Below, piece after piece: positions 16,517 to 26,623 of a stretch of DNA of 64,000 bases. Position 1 is the stretch's first letter. Every line of letters starts with the position of its first letter. Both the position numbers and the translations under genes were made by a program. Origin of the DNA: Belliella alkalica (GTDB taxonomy: Bacteria > Bacteroidota > Bacteroidia > Cytophagales > Cyclobacteriaceae); NCBI RefSeq assembly GCF_022549785.1, contig NZ_JAKZGO010000007.1, positions 62,001-126,000 on the forward strand, given 5' to 3'. The notes beneath the pieces were generated by a model that saw only the letters and a program-made list of their open reading frames with translations, had not been told where the DNA came from and did not search any database.

Positions 16517-17866
16517 ATGAATAATAAATCATCATCTCGAAGAGATTTCATCAAGAAGACAACCCTCCTTTCGGCCGGATTATCATCTCTTGGTTCTTTA
16601 GGTTTCTCAGCCAAAAGCTATGGAAATATACTTGGAGCAAATGATCGGATAAATGTTGCTGTAATTGGATTGGGAAGAAGATTGGAAGCGTTTATTCCTC
16701 CATTGACAGATGGAAAAAACAACGTGACCGTAGGATATTTATGCGATGTGATGAAATCACAAAGAGAAAATGCTGCTGCCATATTTACAAAGAAACTGGA
16801 CTATTCACCCAAGTTAGAAAACAGTTTTTTTAAAGTAATTGAGGATAAAAGTGTAGATGCTGTCATCAATGCAACTCCTGACCATTGGCATGCGCCTGGC
16901 ACTTGGTTGGCTTTGGAAGCAGGAAAAAATGTCTATGTAGAAAAACCATGTAGCCACAATCCAAGAGAAGGTGAATTGCTCGTAGAATATCAGAAAAAAT
17001 ATGGAAAGGTGGTTCAAATGGGCAACCAACAGCGATCGTCTGACCATACTATTGAGATCATCAAAGCTATTCATGACGGCACGATAGGGACTCCATATAT
17101 GGCTACTGCTTTTTATAATAATGGTAGAGGAAAAGTTCCAAACCCAAGTCCTGCAAGTCCACCGGAAGGTTTGGATTGGGATTTGTATCAAGGCCCTTCA
17201 CCAAGAAAAGAGTACATGCATAATACTTGGGATTATAACTGGCATTGGTATGGTTGGGATTTTGGTACAGCCGAGACAGGTAATAACGCCACTCACGAAC
17301 TTGATGTAGCTAGATGGGCATTGAAAGTTGATTTCCCAAATCATGTGGCTGTTGATTCTGGTAAATATCATTTTCCAGAAGATGGCTGGGAAATGTATGA
17401 TACCATGCTGGCCACTTTCAAGTTTGACGAAAACAAAACCATTGTCTGGGATGGAAAAAGCAGAAATAACTACAACATGTATGGTGGCGGCCGAGGTACA
17501 GTAATCTTTGGTACCAACGGTTCTGTATTTGTTGACAGAGAGCTTTACCGTCTTTTTGATGTAAGTGGAAAGTTGATCAAAGAAGTGAAATCATCTGGAA
17601 CAGAAGGAAGCACAGGTCTAGGTGGTGGCGGAGATATGAGCACACACCATGTGGTCAATTTCTTCGATGCCATCAGAGGTAAAGGAAATCAACGATCACC
17701 CATTGACGAAGGAGCCAAAAGCAGTTTGTTATGCCATTTGGCAAATATTTCTTCTAGAATTGGTGAGAACTTCGATTGCAACCCAGCAAATGGCCATATC
17801 TATAATAGAAAAGGAATGGAACTCTGGTCACGCGAATACGAAAAAGGTTGGGAACCAAAGATATAA
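16517..17866 (+). CDS. Gfo/Idh/MocA oxidoreductase with Tat signal
   Basis: The 449-residue protein has a twin-arginine signal (SRRDFIKK then a hydrophobic stretch to about residue 35), so it is exported folded with its cofactor. The N-terminal Rossmann fold carries VAVIGLGRR (about 48-56), and the family's EKP motif (VEKPCSHN) and GNQQRS follow. The C-terminal alpha/beta domain is Trp-rich (NTWDYNWHWYGWDFG). It probably oxidises a sugar or sugar acid using tightly bound NAD(P). It is cotranscribed with the DUF1080 lipoprotein, and a strong terminator follows. The exact substrate is unknown; regulation by the nearby LacI regulator is suggested by the two upstream operators. Confidence 0.88.
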   Translation: MNNKSSSRRDFIKKTTLLSAGLSSLGSLGFSAKSYGNILGANDRINVAVIGLGRRLEAFIPPLTDGKNNVTVGYLCDVMKSQRENAAAIFTKKLDYSPKLENSFFKVIEDKSVDAVINATPDHWHAPGTWLALEAGKNVYVEKPCSHNPREGELLVEYQKKYGKVVQMGNQQRSSDHTIEIIKAIHDGTIGTPYMATAFYNNGRGKVPNPSPASPPEGLDWDLYQGPSPRKEYMHNTWDYNWHWYGWDFGTAETGNNATHELDVARWALKVDFPNHVAVDSGKYHFPEDGWEMYDTMLATFKFDENKTIVWDGKSRNNYNMYGGGRGTVIFGTNGSVFVDRELYRLFDVSGKLIKEVKSSGTEGSTGLGGGGDMSTHHVVNFFDAIRGKGNQRSPIDEGAKSSLLCHLANISSRIGENFDCNPANGHIYNRKGMELWSREYEKGWEPKI

Positions 17867-17886
17867 TTTTAAACTAACTATCATTC

Positions 17887-17936
17887 AAAAGACCTTGAAA
17901 ATCAAATTATTCGATTTTCAAGGTCTTTTTTTTTAA
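17887..17936 (+). terminator. Strong terminator after the DUF1080/Gfo operon
   Basis: A 17-bp stem (AAAAGACCTTGAAAATC against its complement) with an AAATTATTC-type loop is followed by eight T residues. It may also stop the convergent LacI transcript. Confidence 0.92.
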
Positions 17937-18028
17937 AAATTAATATATATAAATCACATTTTCAATTGTTTATACACAAATATTTAGATTACTACTTTAA
18001 ATATATATTGCTAGGCTTCAATAAAGAT

Positions 18029-19042
18029 TTACTTTGAACTCTCCCTTTCTGTAAAAACTGACGGAATAGTGACAATCTTGTCTTCAAGATCTGGTTGATC
18101 TTTTTTTGTCAGCTTCTTCATCAATAGATTCGCACATTCTACCCCTATTTCTATCGCTGGCTGTGATATAGTAGATAGTGGCGGACAAAGCAAATCCGCA
18201 ATTTTCATATTCGAAAAACTTACCATTTTCACTTGCTCTGGCATTTTGATATTAGTTTTTGCTAGTGCTCTATATGTGGCCAAAGCAAGTTTCTCTACAG
18301 ACGCCAAAACTCCATCTGGACGGTCTATTTTGTAAAAAACTTTTTCCAAATGGGCAATATTTTCAATTTCCGAGTGTCCACATGCAACGATCCAACTTTC
18401 ATTAAACGGCAAGTTATGGCTTTTCAAAGCATCCAAATATCCTCGCATCCTTTCTTTTCCAATCGATACCTCTTTAGACAAAACCAAGAAAATGATCTTT
18501 TTACAACCTTTGTTGATTAAGTGGACCGTTCCTTCATATCCAGCTTGATAATCATTTGTAATAAGTTTTGTAGTTGGGAAATCGTAAGGGATTCTGTCAA
18601 AAAATACAATTGGTATGGCCCTGTTTTTCAAAACCTTCAAATGCTCTCCTTTCTGGTTTTGACCTGAAATTGACATTACAATGGCATCTACCCTTCCTCC
18701 AACCAAAAGGGAAAGAATAGTCTTTTCTTGTTCAATATCTTCATTGGAATTATAGACCAACAAGTGGTACCCGTGTGCTTTTGTCACAGCTTCCATCCCA
18801 TCTATCACTTGGCTAAAAAAATTATTGATTCTTTCTGGAATAATCACCCCTATAGTTTTGCTTTTTTGCTCTCTCAAACTCCTTGCATAAGGATTAGGTT
18901 GAAAGTTTAGCTCCTTAGCCAAAGCCATCACCTTTTCTTTTGTACCAGAGCTAATTTCATGACTATCATTCAATGCGCGTGATACGGTAGAAGGTGCTAG
19001 ATTGAGTTTTTCTGCCAAATATTTAATGGTAATTTCAGCCAT
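18029..19042 (-). CDS. LacI-family transcriptional regulator of the hexuronate cluster
   Basis: The 337-residue protein begins with the LacI helix-turn-helix (TIKYLAEKLNLAPSTVSRALN, residues 5-25) and hinge (NPYARSLR), followed by a periplasmic-binding-protein-like effector domain (about 62-335). It is divergent from uxuA, with a LacI-type half operator between them, and two more operators precede the SDR and DUF1080 genes, so it most likely represses mannonate/glucuronate genes and itself. The inducer is probably a hexuronate or pathway intermediate (inference). The start at 19042 is the first residue in front of the HTH. Confidence 0.92.
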   Translation of the reverse strand: MAEITIKYLAEKLNLAPSTVSRALNDSHEISSGTKEKVMALAKELNFQPNPYARSLREQKSKTIGVIIPERINNFFSQVIDGMEAVTKAHGYHLLVYNSNEDIEQEKTILSLLVGGRVDAIVMSISGQNQKGEHLKVLKNRAIPIVFFDRIPYDFPTTKLITNDYQAGYEGTVHLINKGCKKIIFLVLSKEVSIGKERMRGYLDALKSHNLPFNESWIVACGHSEIENIAHLEKVFYKIDRPDGVLASVEKLALATYRALAKTNIKMPEQVKMVSFSNMKIADLLCPPLSTISQPAIEIGVECANLLMKKLTKKDQPDLEDKIVTIPSVFTERESSK

Positions 19043-19097
19043 GGCTAAATTTTAGGGTTTATAATGGTTCAAGGAGTTTCAAATATGATTAAATTTT

Positions 19098-19112
19098 CGG
19101 AAACGATTGCAC
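19098..19112. promoter_or_regulatory. LacI-type operator 3, in front of uxuA
   Basis: CGGAAACGATTGCAC resembles the operators at 14973 and 15023 and lies between the divergent LacI and uxuA genes, 81 bases before the uxuA start. Confidence 0.5.
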
Positions 19113-19192
19113 ATAAAAAACCTAAACACGACTCCTAATCTATCAATATTTTGTAAAATTAAACTTTGAACTGACAGTTTTAATAAGAATAC

Positions 19193-20374
19193 ATGAATCA
19201 ATCAATATTTAAAATGGAACAAACCATGCGGTGGTATGGTCCAAAAGATCCAGTAAGTCTGCAAGATATACGTCAAGCTGGTGCTACTGGTATCGTGACA
19301 GCACTTCATCATATTCCAAATGGCAAAGTTTGGACCAGAGAAGAAATTAGCAAAAGGAAAAAAGAGGTTGAAGCAGCAGGTTTGGTTTGGTCGGTGGTAG
19401 AATCAATCCCTGTTCATGAACAAATCAAAACACGCTCGGGTGATTATAAAACATATATAGAAAATTACAAGAAAAGTATAGAGAATTTAGCTGCTGAAGG
19501 AGTTTCCATAGTGTGCTATAACTTTATGCCCATATTGGATTGGACAAGAACTAACCTAGCTTACGAACTTCCAAACAAAGCAAAAGCATTGAGGTTTGAA
19601 AAGGATGCTATGGTGGCATTTGATGTTTTTATTTTGAAAAGACCAAATGCAGAGAAGGATTATTCTGAGGGAGAAATTAAGCTTGCAGCTGCATACTTGG
19701 AAGGGTTGAATGAAAATGAAAAAGAACTCATCATTACCAATGTCATCAAAGGACTTCCTGGTTCTGAGGAAGGTTATACCTTAGAGCAATTTCAGGCAGC
19801 ATTAGACACCTACAATGGTATTGGGCGTAAAGAATTGGAAGAAAATTTGAGGTTGTTTTTATCGGAGATTGTACCAATAGCCGAACAAAACAAAGTTTAT
19901 CTTGCGATCCATCCTGATGATCCACCTTTCAATATTTTTGGATTGCCAAGGGTAATGAGTACATCCAAAGATGTCAGAAGATTGATTTCTGAAAATCCAA
20001 GTCCATACAATGGAATTACATTTTGTACTGGCTCTTATGGTGTTATTGCTGAAAATAATCTTCCAGAAATGGTCAAGGAGTTTGGCGAGAGAATACATTT
20101 CATACACCTTAGAAGCACAAAACGGGATGAAAATGGAAATTTCCATGAAGACAATCATTTGGAAGGTGATGTGCCGATGGTACGCGTGATTGCAGAATTG
20201 ATAGAAGTACAGCAAAAACTACAAAAATCTATTCCAATGCGTCCTGACCATGGACATCAAATGTTAGATGATCTCAGAAAGACGACCAATCCAGGATATT
20301 CTGCTATTGGAAGATTAAAGGGGCTTGCGGAAATTAGAGGTGTAGAAGAAGGAATCCTTTTTTGCAAATACTAA
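19193..20374 (+). CDS. uxuA: Mannonate dehydratase
   Basis: The 393-residue protein has the full UxuA sequence character: [12 protein letters not shown] at the start, [13 protein letters not shown], the metal/substrate residues in HPDDPP, TGSYG, HLRS and RPDHGHQ. It dehydrates D-mannonate to 2-keto-3-deoxy-D-gluconate with a divalent metal in the cytosol. Two ATGs are possible (19193 or 19214); family proteins begin close to the second, MEQTMRWYG. It follows the divergent LacI gene and a LacI-type operator. Together with the SDR oxidoreductase it covers fructuronate to KDG. Confidence 0.95.
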   Translation: MNQSIFKMEQTMRWYGPKDPVSLQDIRQAGATGIVTALHHIPNGKVWTREEISKRKKEVEAAGLVWSVVESIPVHEQIKTRSGDYKTYIENYKKSIENLAAEGVSIVCYNFMPILDWTRTNLAYELPNKAKALRFEKDAMVAFDVFILKRPNAEKDYSEGEIKLAAAYLEGLNENEKELIITNVIKGLPGSEEGYTLEQFQAALDTYNGIGRKELEENLRLFLSEIVPIAEQNKVYLAIHPDDPPFNIFGLPRVMSTSKDVRRLISENPSPYNGITFCTGSYGVIAENNLPEMVKEFGERIHFIHLRSTKRDENGNFHEDNHLEGDVPMVRVIAELIEVQQKLQKSIPMRPDHGHQMLDDLRKTTNPGYSAIGRLKGLAEIRGVEEGILFCKY

Positions 20375-20461
20375 ATTAAAAATATACCGTTCACAAATAG
20401 GATTTTGGAAAAAGAGGATATACGTTTTATCTTGATCTACTTAAACCTAAAAGGATAACCA

Positions 20462-21646
20462 TTGAAAAGAAGAGATTTTATTAAAGCAGGCGCTGTTGTG
20501 GGAATTGGTGCATCAATACCTGCTTTTTCTATACATCATCATTTGGATCGTCAATACAATGTAGGTATTTTGGGCTATGGAGATCGTGGTTCAGGAATAC
20601 ATAGTGTATTAGAGCAAATGCCCGATAAATTTAAATTGACTGCAATTTGCGAAACTCTGGATTTTAGGATCCAAAATGCCCGAAAAACTAGATTAAGTCC
20701 GGATGTCAAAGTTTTCAAGGACCATAAGCAAATGGCAGCTTCAAAGCTTGTTGATATTATAATCATAGCAACACCACTATCTATGCACTTTGAACATGCC
20801 AAGACAGCCTTGGAAGCTGGTAAGCATATTTATTTGGAAAAGGCAATGACTCATACAGCGGATGAAGCTAGAGCTTTGATGGAATTACATAGGCAATTCC
20901 CAAAGCAAACTATCCAAGTCGGCCATCAATACCGCTATTCTCCGCTTTATTTCAAAGTCAAAGATTACATTCAATCAGGATATCTCGGTAAAGTTACTCA
21001 AGTTGAAGCAAGATGGGATAGAAATCACAATTGGAGAAGACATGTTCCTAGTCCGGAATTGGAAAGGCAAGTGAATTGGAGAATGTATGATGAATTTTCA
21101 GGAGGTCTTGTTGCCGAACTTCTCTCCCATCAAATGGATTTTATTCATTGGGCTTTCGATACAGTTCCAAGTACAATCTATGGTACTGGAGGTATAGATA
21201 ACTTCAAAGATGGCAGAGAGACATTTGACAATGTACAAGTAGTAGCGAGATATGACAATGAAGGCATCATAGGTAACTATGGTGCAACATGTAGCAACCA
21301 ATATGAAGGGTATATTTTCAAAATAAAGGGAAGTAAAGGAACAATATCATTGCTGACCAATGATGGTTATTTTTATCCAGAACCAGATCATATGAAAGAA
21401 CTTCAAGAAGTAGATGGTGTATCGGGTGCGACAAAACTTGAATGGTCTGATAATAAATCAGGGATCAAATTGGTAACAGAACATTTGAAAGATGGTACTT
21501 TCTATGCTTTGGAAGATTTCTATAAGTCTATCGAGAAGTCTATTGAACCATATTCAAACGTGATAAATGGTGGGAATACAGCAATCGCAGTGGCAATGGC
21601 TAATGAATCCCTGAAAAGTGGCATTTTGCAAAAGTGGGAAGGTTAA
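20462..21646 (+). CDS. Gfo/Idh/MocA oxidoreductase with Tat-like signal
   Basis: The 394-residue protein starts at TTG, preceded by the purine-rich AAAGGATAACC, giving MKRRDFIKAGAVVGIGASIPAF, a Tat signal. The Rossmann motif is VGILGYGDRGSG, with the family motif altered to EKAMTH in place of EKP and GHQYRYSP for GxxxR. The C-terminal domain carries the LLSHQMDFIHW helix with the catalytic-region His. It is exported and probably acts on a sugar acid or glycoside. It lies 87 bases after uxuA in the same direction and so may share its transcript. A bidirectional hairpin separates it from the convergent SusD gene. The paralogue at 16517 is only distantly similar. Confidence 0.85.
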   Translation: MKRRDFIKAGAVVGIGASIPAFSIHHHLDRQYNVGILGYGDRGSGIHSVLEQMPDKFKLTAICETLDFRIQNARKTRLSPDVKVFKDHKQMAASKLVDIIIIATPLSMHFEHAKTALEAGKHIYLEKAMTHTADEARALMELHRQFPKQTIQVGHQYRYSPLYFKVKDYIQSGYLGKVTQVEARWDRNHNWRRHVPSPELERQVNWRMYDEFSGGLVAELLSHQMDFIHWAFDTVPSTIYGTGGIDNFKDGRETFDNVQVVARYDNEGIIGNYGATCSNQYEGYIFKIKGSKGTISLLTNDGYFYPEPDHMKELQEVDGVSGATKLEWSDNKSGIKLVTEHLKDGTFYALEDFYKSIEKSIEPYSNVINGGNTAIAVAMANESLKSGILQKWEG

Positions 21647-21676
21647 TATCTGTATAAATTGATAAAAGAGAAAAAT

Positions 21677-21704
21677 TAAGAGGGAGCATTTGCTCCCTCT
21701 TTCA
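21677..21704. terminator. Bidirectional terminator
   Basis: AGAGGGAGCA / TGCTCCCTCT stem with a short ATTT-type loop lies between the convergent Gfo and SusD genes, flanked by an A-rich side and a short T run. Confidence 0.65.
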
Positions 21705-21712
21705 TTGTCAAA

Positions 21713-23089
21713 TCAATTTCCAACATATTGATCCCAGCTCAATTCAGCTTGAGGATGAGGGAATTGAGTAAATATTGTCCCACTATCAAAAGATGTTGGG
21801 ATCTCGCTTAATTTATCATATCTTCTTGCATCAATCCAACGATGTCCCCAAGGTTCTGCCCATAAAGAATACCTTCTTTGGTACAAAATTTCATCTATCA
21901 AAGCAGTTCTAGTAGAAGCGCCTGAATATACTCCTATACCTGCGGCTTGTCTAATAATATTAATTGCAGCCACTGCATCAGCAAATTGATCCAAATTCGC
22001 ATGTGCCTCTGCTTTCAATAGAATAAGTTCTTCATTTTTAATGAAAGGAATTGGTGTAGTATTATTTGCCCACCTTGCATCTTGATGTGTTCCCGTCAAT
22101 GTTCCAGCATCTGTAGAAACAGTCACAGGATTATTTCTTTGGAAGAATTTTGCTAATCGACTATCATTAGGCGTAGCATCTTCCAATACTGACGGGTGTA
22201 CAACAACAATTGTGTTTGTAGCAGCATTTGGAATGTAAAACAAAGGGTTGAAAGCATCAGGAGGACCTAGGTATGGGTGAGCCGGACCAGCATTTAAACC
22301 TCCATTCAGATCCATAAATGATTCATTAAGTGCTGTCAATACTCCTTGCCAATCCTTTCTATAAGCATTCGCTCTAGCTAAAATAGCCTTATTGACTTGT
22401 CTTAATCTTGGAATAGTATTGAATTGGGCAAAACCTGGTGTCAAGCTAAATGGGAAGTTACCGTTTCCAGCTGCCATCAGATCACTCTCCGCAGCATCTA
22501 ACAAACTTTTCACATGATCCATTGCTTGATCATATGGTACAAAAGGTCCTGGGTTTAAAGGATCCGCCACATCAATTCTAATTCCATTGTTATAAACAAA
22601 GTTAGCAGGAATCATAAATTGGTATCCTTGTATCATTTTGGCAAAACCTATAACTGATCTTCTCTCCGCATCACTCAAAACACTTGCATTTGTTGCAGCA
22701 GAAATAAGAACATTAGCCTGATTAATGGCTTGATATGGCGCCGCAAAAGAACCACCACCAGTATTTCCAAAGCCAAAGTAAGACCTATCAGGAACTCTAC
22801 CATTTTGACCTAGCCAATCTGTCTGAAATCTTGGATCAGAACCATTTAAATACCAAATTTCTCTACCAAAGGTATTCCATGCTTGAGATACATTGGTAAC
22901 GTAGCCTCTATGCCTTGACTCTAATCCTGTCAAAACAAACTGTATTTGAGGTTTTGTTGCATTATTTGAAACACTCGATACTGATGGATTATTTGGATCA
23001 TCAATCTCATCTAGTTTCAAAGGATTACATCCCAAAATACTTAAGCCTATAAGTATTGCGAGGGTTTTATATAAATCTAATTTTTTCAT
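21713..23089 (-). CDS. SusD/RagB-family outer-membrane lipoprotein
   Basis: The 458-residue protein has a lipoprotein signal (LSILGC, Cys at about 21) and SusD-family features: N-terminal DDPNNPS, TPR-like helices in the middle (AEAHANLDQFADAVAAINIIRQAAG) and the C-terminal LIDEILYQRRYSLWAEPWGHRW region. It caps the SusC barrel at the cell surface and binds the oligosaccharide or other nutrient. It follows its SusC partner by 18 bases on the same strand. The ligand is not evident; the nearest catabolic genes are for hexuronates, so a uronate-containing glycan is possible (inference). No hybrid regulator or ECF sigma gene is adjacent. Confidence 0.92.
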   Translation of the reverse strand: MKKLDLYKTLAILIGLSILGCNPLKLDEIDDPNNPSVSSVSNNATKPQIQFVLTGLESRHRGYVTNVSQAWNTFGREIWYLNGSDPRFQTDWLGQNGRVPDRSYFGFGNTGGGSFAAPYQAINQANVLISAATNASVLSDAERRSVIGFAKMIQGYQFMIPANFVYNNGIRIDVADPLNPGPFVPYDQAMDHVKSLLDAAESDLMAAGNGNFPFSLTPGFAQFNTIPRLRQVNKAILARANAYRKDWQGVLTALNESFMDLNGGLNAGPAHPYLGPPDAFNPLFYIPNAATNTIVVVHPSVLEDATPNDSRLAKFFQRNNPVTVSTDAGTLTGTHQDARWANNTTPIPFIKNEELILLKAEAHANLDQFADAVAAINIIRQAAGIGVYSGASTRTALIDEILYQRRYSLWAEPWGHRWIDARRYDKLSEIPTSFDSGTIFTQFPHPQAELSWDQYVGN

Positions 23090-23107
23090 ATTTCTTCAAT
23101 TTTATGA

Positions 23108-26077
23108 TTAAAAATCAAGAGTCACATGGAAGAAAATTCTTCTAGGTGTAGGATAAGGTGCAATATCTACATTGTTTGCAACTGACTGAGCTCCAAACGT
23201 AGATGTCTCAGGATCGTATCCCTCGTAATTGGTAAATAAGAATACGTTATTAGCTGATACTCCTAATCTTATATTCTCAACGGATCCACCAAAAGTATTG
23301 GCTACAGATGCTTTTGGTAATGTATAGTAAACACCTATTTCTCTAACTTTTACAAATGAAGCATCTTGAATCCACCTTGCAGCATTATTAAATGGTGCTG
23401 GTGGCCTCTGTCTTCCATTTGGTATACCATCTCCATTATCGTCATTAAACCATCCATTTGTTGTCCCTCCTCCATCTGAAAGAAAAGATGTCAAATTGAT
23501 ATTATCCCCACCTTTTCTCCAGTCCACAAGAAATGAAACTTCTAGATTTTTTCGGATACTAAATGTGTTATAAAAAGACATATTGAACTTTGGTTGGGCA
23601 TCGCCCCATAAAGTAAATCCTCCTGGAACACTAGGATCAGCAGGAGTCCCTACGATAGTAGTAGGAGAATAACCTTCAGCGTATAGAAAAGTACCCAAAC
23701 CAGAACCAAAAGCTCCTGCAGTATATGTAGGAATACCTAACCTAGTTAATAAAACTCTATTTTGCCAATATAGAACTCTTGAAAACCATCTAAATGAAGT
23801 ATTGTCAACCACTGTACCAGAAATTCCAAGTTCAAAACCTTTGTTCTGTAATTCAGCCTCGTTACTTGGTGTTGTATTTACACCTGCAGAAGGTGATAAA
23901 TTTAGATTTTGGATATTATTTTGTGTGTTTTTGTTGTAATATGTAGCCTCAATTGCTAACCTATTATTAAAAAAACTAGCATCAACCCCAAACTCAAGTT
24001 CTGTGGCTGTCTCAGGAAAAATCCCTTCATTTCCAAATTGCGTAGAAACAACAGAACCAAGAAGTCCTCCTATATTTGCTCCTGTCAAAGGTGTGTAAAT
24101 ACTCCCAAATGCTACTGGACCAGCAGTCTCTCCATAAGCAATTCTTGGTTTCAATTGACTGATTACACTTGAATTGAAGAAATCAAAATTGGCTACATTT
24201 ACTGCTAATGATGCTCGCGGGAATGCATAAAATTTATTTGCATCTCCATTAAGAGTAGATTTATCCCATCTAATCCCTACTGTTCCGATTATTTTGTCAT
24301 CCCAGTTTGCTTCCTGTTGTAAGAAAACACCAGCTTCTTGGATTTCACTGACAAAATGTTCATTAATTTCTTGAACATTAGCTTGTCTGAGGTTTCTCTG
24401 GCCAGGTACTAAACCTCTTCCTCTATTAAATAAAGCACTATTGTTGAAATCTAGTCTCACTAATCCCCCCTGAGAATTCATGTTCACACTCCCCAAATTC
24501 CAATTATAAATTAGAGCAGCCTGAAAGTTAGTGTTGAAACTTTCTTGCTTCCCTAGCAATAAATCGCCAGGATTAGCAGATGCTGCCTGTGATTGTAAAA
24601 ATTCAGGTAAATAGACCATTGTAGAATTTTGAAGGAAGTCAAGCCCTCCAGCTACATTTGCCTTCAAAAAGCTTTTGCTTGTTTTTAGTAAATCAATATC
24701 TAAATTAAACGCTTGAACAAATCGATTCACTTCTGAAGTATTTACTGCATTATCAGTCAATGCAACCGGATTTTCAGCGAAATAGGGGTTGTTAGGATAA
24801 ATACCATTAACAGGACGTAAATCAAAGTAGTTTGGCACATATGCTATACTATAACCAATACTAGCACCAGAATTATTCTGATTTCCTGTAAAACCTCTAT
24901 CTGTTTGCGATTTTATATAGTTGGAAGATACACCTAACCTTATGCTATTGGTTATTTTGTGATCTATATTTGCTCTGATTGAATACCTATCAAAACCTGT
25001 ATTTTTGACTGTACCATCCTCTGATGTTATATTTCCTGACACAAAGAATTTTGTTTTATCACTTCCTCCAGTGACAGTTAGTCTTGTATTACTGAGTAAA
25101 GCAGTATTGTTGTAAAAATAGTCTTCATAATCAATTTTGTCTCCTTGCCTAAATCTTTCCAGTTCTATAGCTCTTCTATTATTGGTTTCAGGCCAAAAGA
25201 AATTGATTTTCTCTTCGCTCCAATCATCTACACCTAATAGTCTTAGAGGCTTCGCAAACCCAATGTCTTGGGATAATGAAACTTTAGTTTTTCCTTCAGA
25301 ACCTCTTTTTGTTGTGATTATAATTACCCCTGCATTTGCCCTAGTTCCATAAATGGCTGCTGCTGATGGTCCCTTCAATACTTCTATACTTTCTATATCA
25401 GCCGGATTAAGATCAGCAAGTCTATTGGATCCATCATCCTGATTGGCACCACCTGCACCGGTGACTGCCGCTCGGCCAGTTCTTTGGAATGAGTTATTGA
25501 TATATACCCCATCTAGAATGATCAACGGTTGAGACGCTCCTGTCAAACTGGAAATACCTCTCAACTGGATAGAAAGCCCTCCTCCCGGAGCACCACCATT
25601 AGATCTTATAGTCGCACCTGCAATCTTACCATACAATGCACCATCTGTGGTTTGATTGGTTGTCGTACCGGTTAGCTCTTTTGAAGATACAGATGACACT
25701 GCATTTGCTAGATTGGATCTTTTTACTGAAGATGCTAAACCTGTAATTACTACTTCCTCCAAATTAGTGGCATCTTCTTTCAATGGAACTTGAAGGTTAG
25801 TGTAGGAAGGACTTACTGTAATGTTCTGACTTAGATAACCCAATGAAGAAATTACCAGTACTGCTTCATTATTGCTGCTGATGTTCAAAGTAAATTTGCC
25901 ATCAAGGTCAGCTACAGACCCTGTAGTGGTATTCTTAACCAAAATGTTTGCCCCAATCAAGGGTTCTCCTGTCCGACTGTCAATTACGGTACCCGTAACT
26001 GTGTATTGAGCAAATGTCCATCCCACAGAGAGGAAGAACAGGGCCAATACAGCCGAGAATTTGTAAGTTTTTCTCAT
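23108..26077 (-). CDS. SusC/RagA-family TonB-linked outer-membrane transporter
   Basis: The 989-residue protein has a signal peptide (1-23, ending FAQ), a carboxypeptidase-regulatory-like domain (about 25-105, GTVIDSRTGEPLIGANI), a plug with EEVVITGLASSVKR and the SusC signature DGVYINNS, ESIEVLKGPSAAAIYGTRANAGVIIITTKRG (split here across residues about 230-260), and a 22-strand-type barrel ending FHVTLDF. It imports a nutrient with TonB energy together with the SusD partner encoded 18 bases downstream. A long A+T-rich region without genes lies upstream and should hold the promoter; I could not assign -33/-7 elements with confidence. Confidence 0.94.
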   Translation of the reverse strand: MRKTYKFSAVLALFFLSVGWTFAQYTVTGTVIDSRTGEPLIGANILVKNTTTGSVADLDGKFTLNISSNNEAVLVISSLGYLSQNITVSPSYTNLQVPLKEDATNLEEVVITGLASSVKRSNLANAVSSVSSKELTGTTTNQTTDGALYGKIAGATIRSNGGAPGGGLSIQLRGISSLTGASQPLIILDGVYINNSFQRTGRAAVTGAGGANQDDGSNRLADLNPADIESIEVLKGPSAAAIYGTRANAGVIIITTKRGSEGKTKVSLSQDIGFAKPLRLLGVDDWSEEKINFFWPETNNRRAIELERFRQGDKIDYEDYFYNNTALLSNTRLTVTGGSDKTKFFVSGNITSEDGTVKNTGFDRYSIRANIDHKITNSIRLGVSSNYIKSQTDRGFTGNQNNSGASIGYSIAYVPNYFDLRPVNGIYPNNPYFAENPVALTDNAVNTSEVNRFVQAFNLDIDLLKTSKSFLKANVAGGLDFLQNSTMVYLPEFLQSQAASANPGDLLLGKQESFNTNFQAALIYNWNLGSVNMNSQGGLVRLDFNNSALFNRGRGLVPGQRNLRQANVQEINEHFVSEIQEAGVFLQQEANWDDKIIGTVGIRWDKSTLNGDANKFYAFPRASLAVNVANFDFFNSSVISQLKPRIAYGETAGPVAFGSIYTPLTGANIGGLLGSVVSTQFGNEGIFPETATELEFGVDASFFNNRLAIEATYYNKNTQNNIQNLNLSPSAGVNTTPSNEAELQNKGFELGISGTVVDNTSFRWFSRVLYWQNRVLLTRLGIPTYTAGAFGSGLGTFLYAEGYSPTTIVGTPADPSVPGGFTLWGDAQPKFNMSFYNTFSIRKNLEVSFLVDWRKGGDNINLTSFLSDGGGTTNGWFNDDNGDGIPNGRQRPPAPFNNAARWIQDASFVKVREIGVYYTLPKASVANTFGGSVENIRLGVSANNVFLFTNYEGYDPETSTFGAQSVANNVDIAPYPTPRRIFFHVTLDF

Positions 26078-26573
26078 ATGTATGTATTTAATGAAAATTT
26101 GATATAAGTAAATATATTAAAAAACATTATTCTAAAAAGACAAAATAATAATTAATTACAATTGCAATATTTACAATAATTATACAAGCAAATAGATCAA
26201 ACTAAAAAATTATAATATTTCTTGATGTTTTTTGTAGTTTTCAAAGTCTTATTCATTTTCATTAGTGAAAATGCAATTGTACTCGCCAATAATTTAAAAT
26301 GAAATATTTATATCCCCTTTTTAAATAGCAGCAAACCAAATTGATATATTTTAAATCTATTGATGAATTAGAAACTAATCAACCAACAGCTAGCAGCGAT
26401 TGTCCGTATAATTTTATTGGAAAACTCACCTGCTTTGTCATTCAGGATGTTTATAAAATGAAACTATAAAACAATTTAATTCACTTTATTCAAAAATGTA
26501 GCTAAACATTACTGTAATTCAAGAGCTTATTGTTTGACTATATGAAAATTGAATCAAATACCGAACTTAATAC

Positions 26574-26610
26574 AAAAGAGACTGTACTTAATTACAATAC
26601 AGTCTCTATT
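26574..26610 (-). terminator. Probable terminator of the branching-enzyme gene
   Basis: The stem AGAGACTGTA/TACAGTCTCT with an 11-base loop is followed on the minus strand by TTTTGTATT. It is 190 bases from the gene it would serve because element D lies between. Confidence 0.45.
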
Positions 26611-26623
26611 AATTATTCATAAT

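Noticed and set aside
26090-26140. A -33 TTTG / -7 TAnnTTTG promoter for susC
   Set aside because: Candidate boxes exist (TTTTG and TATATTTA), but the spacing is too long and the region is so A+T-rich that similar matches occur by chance.
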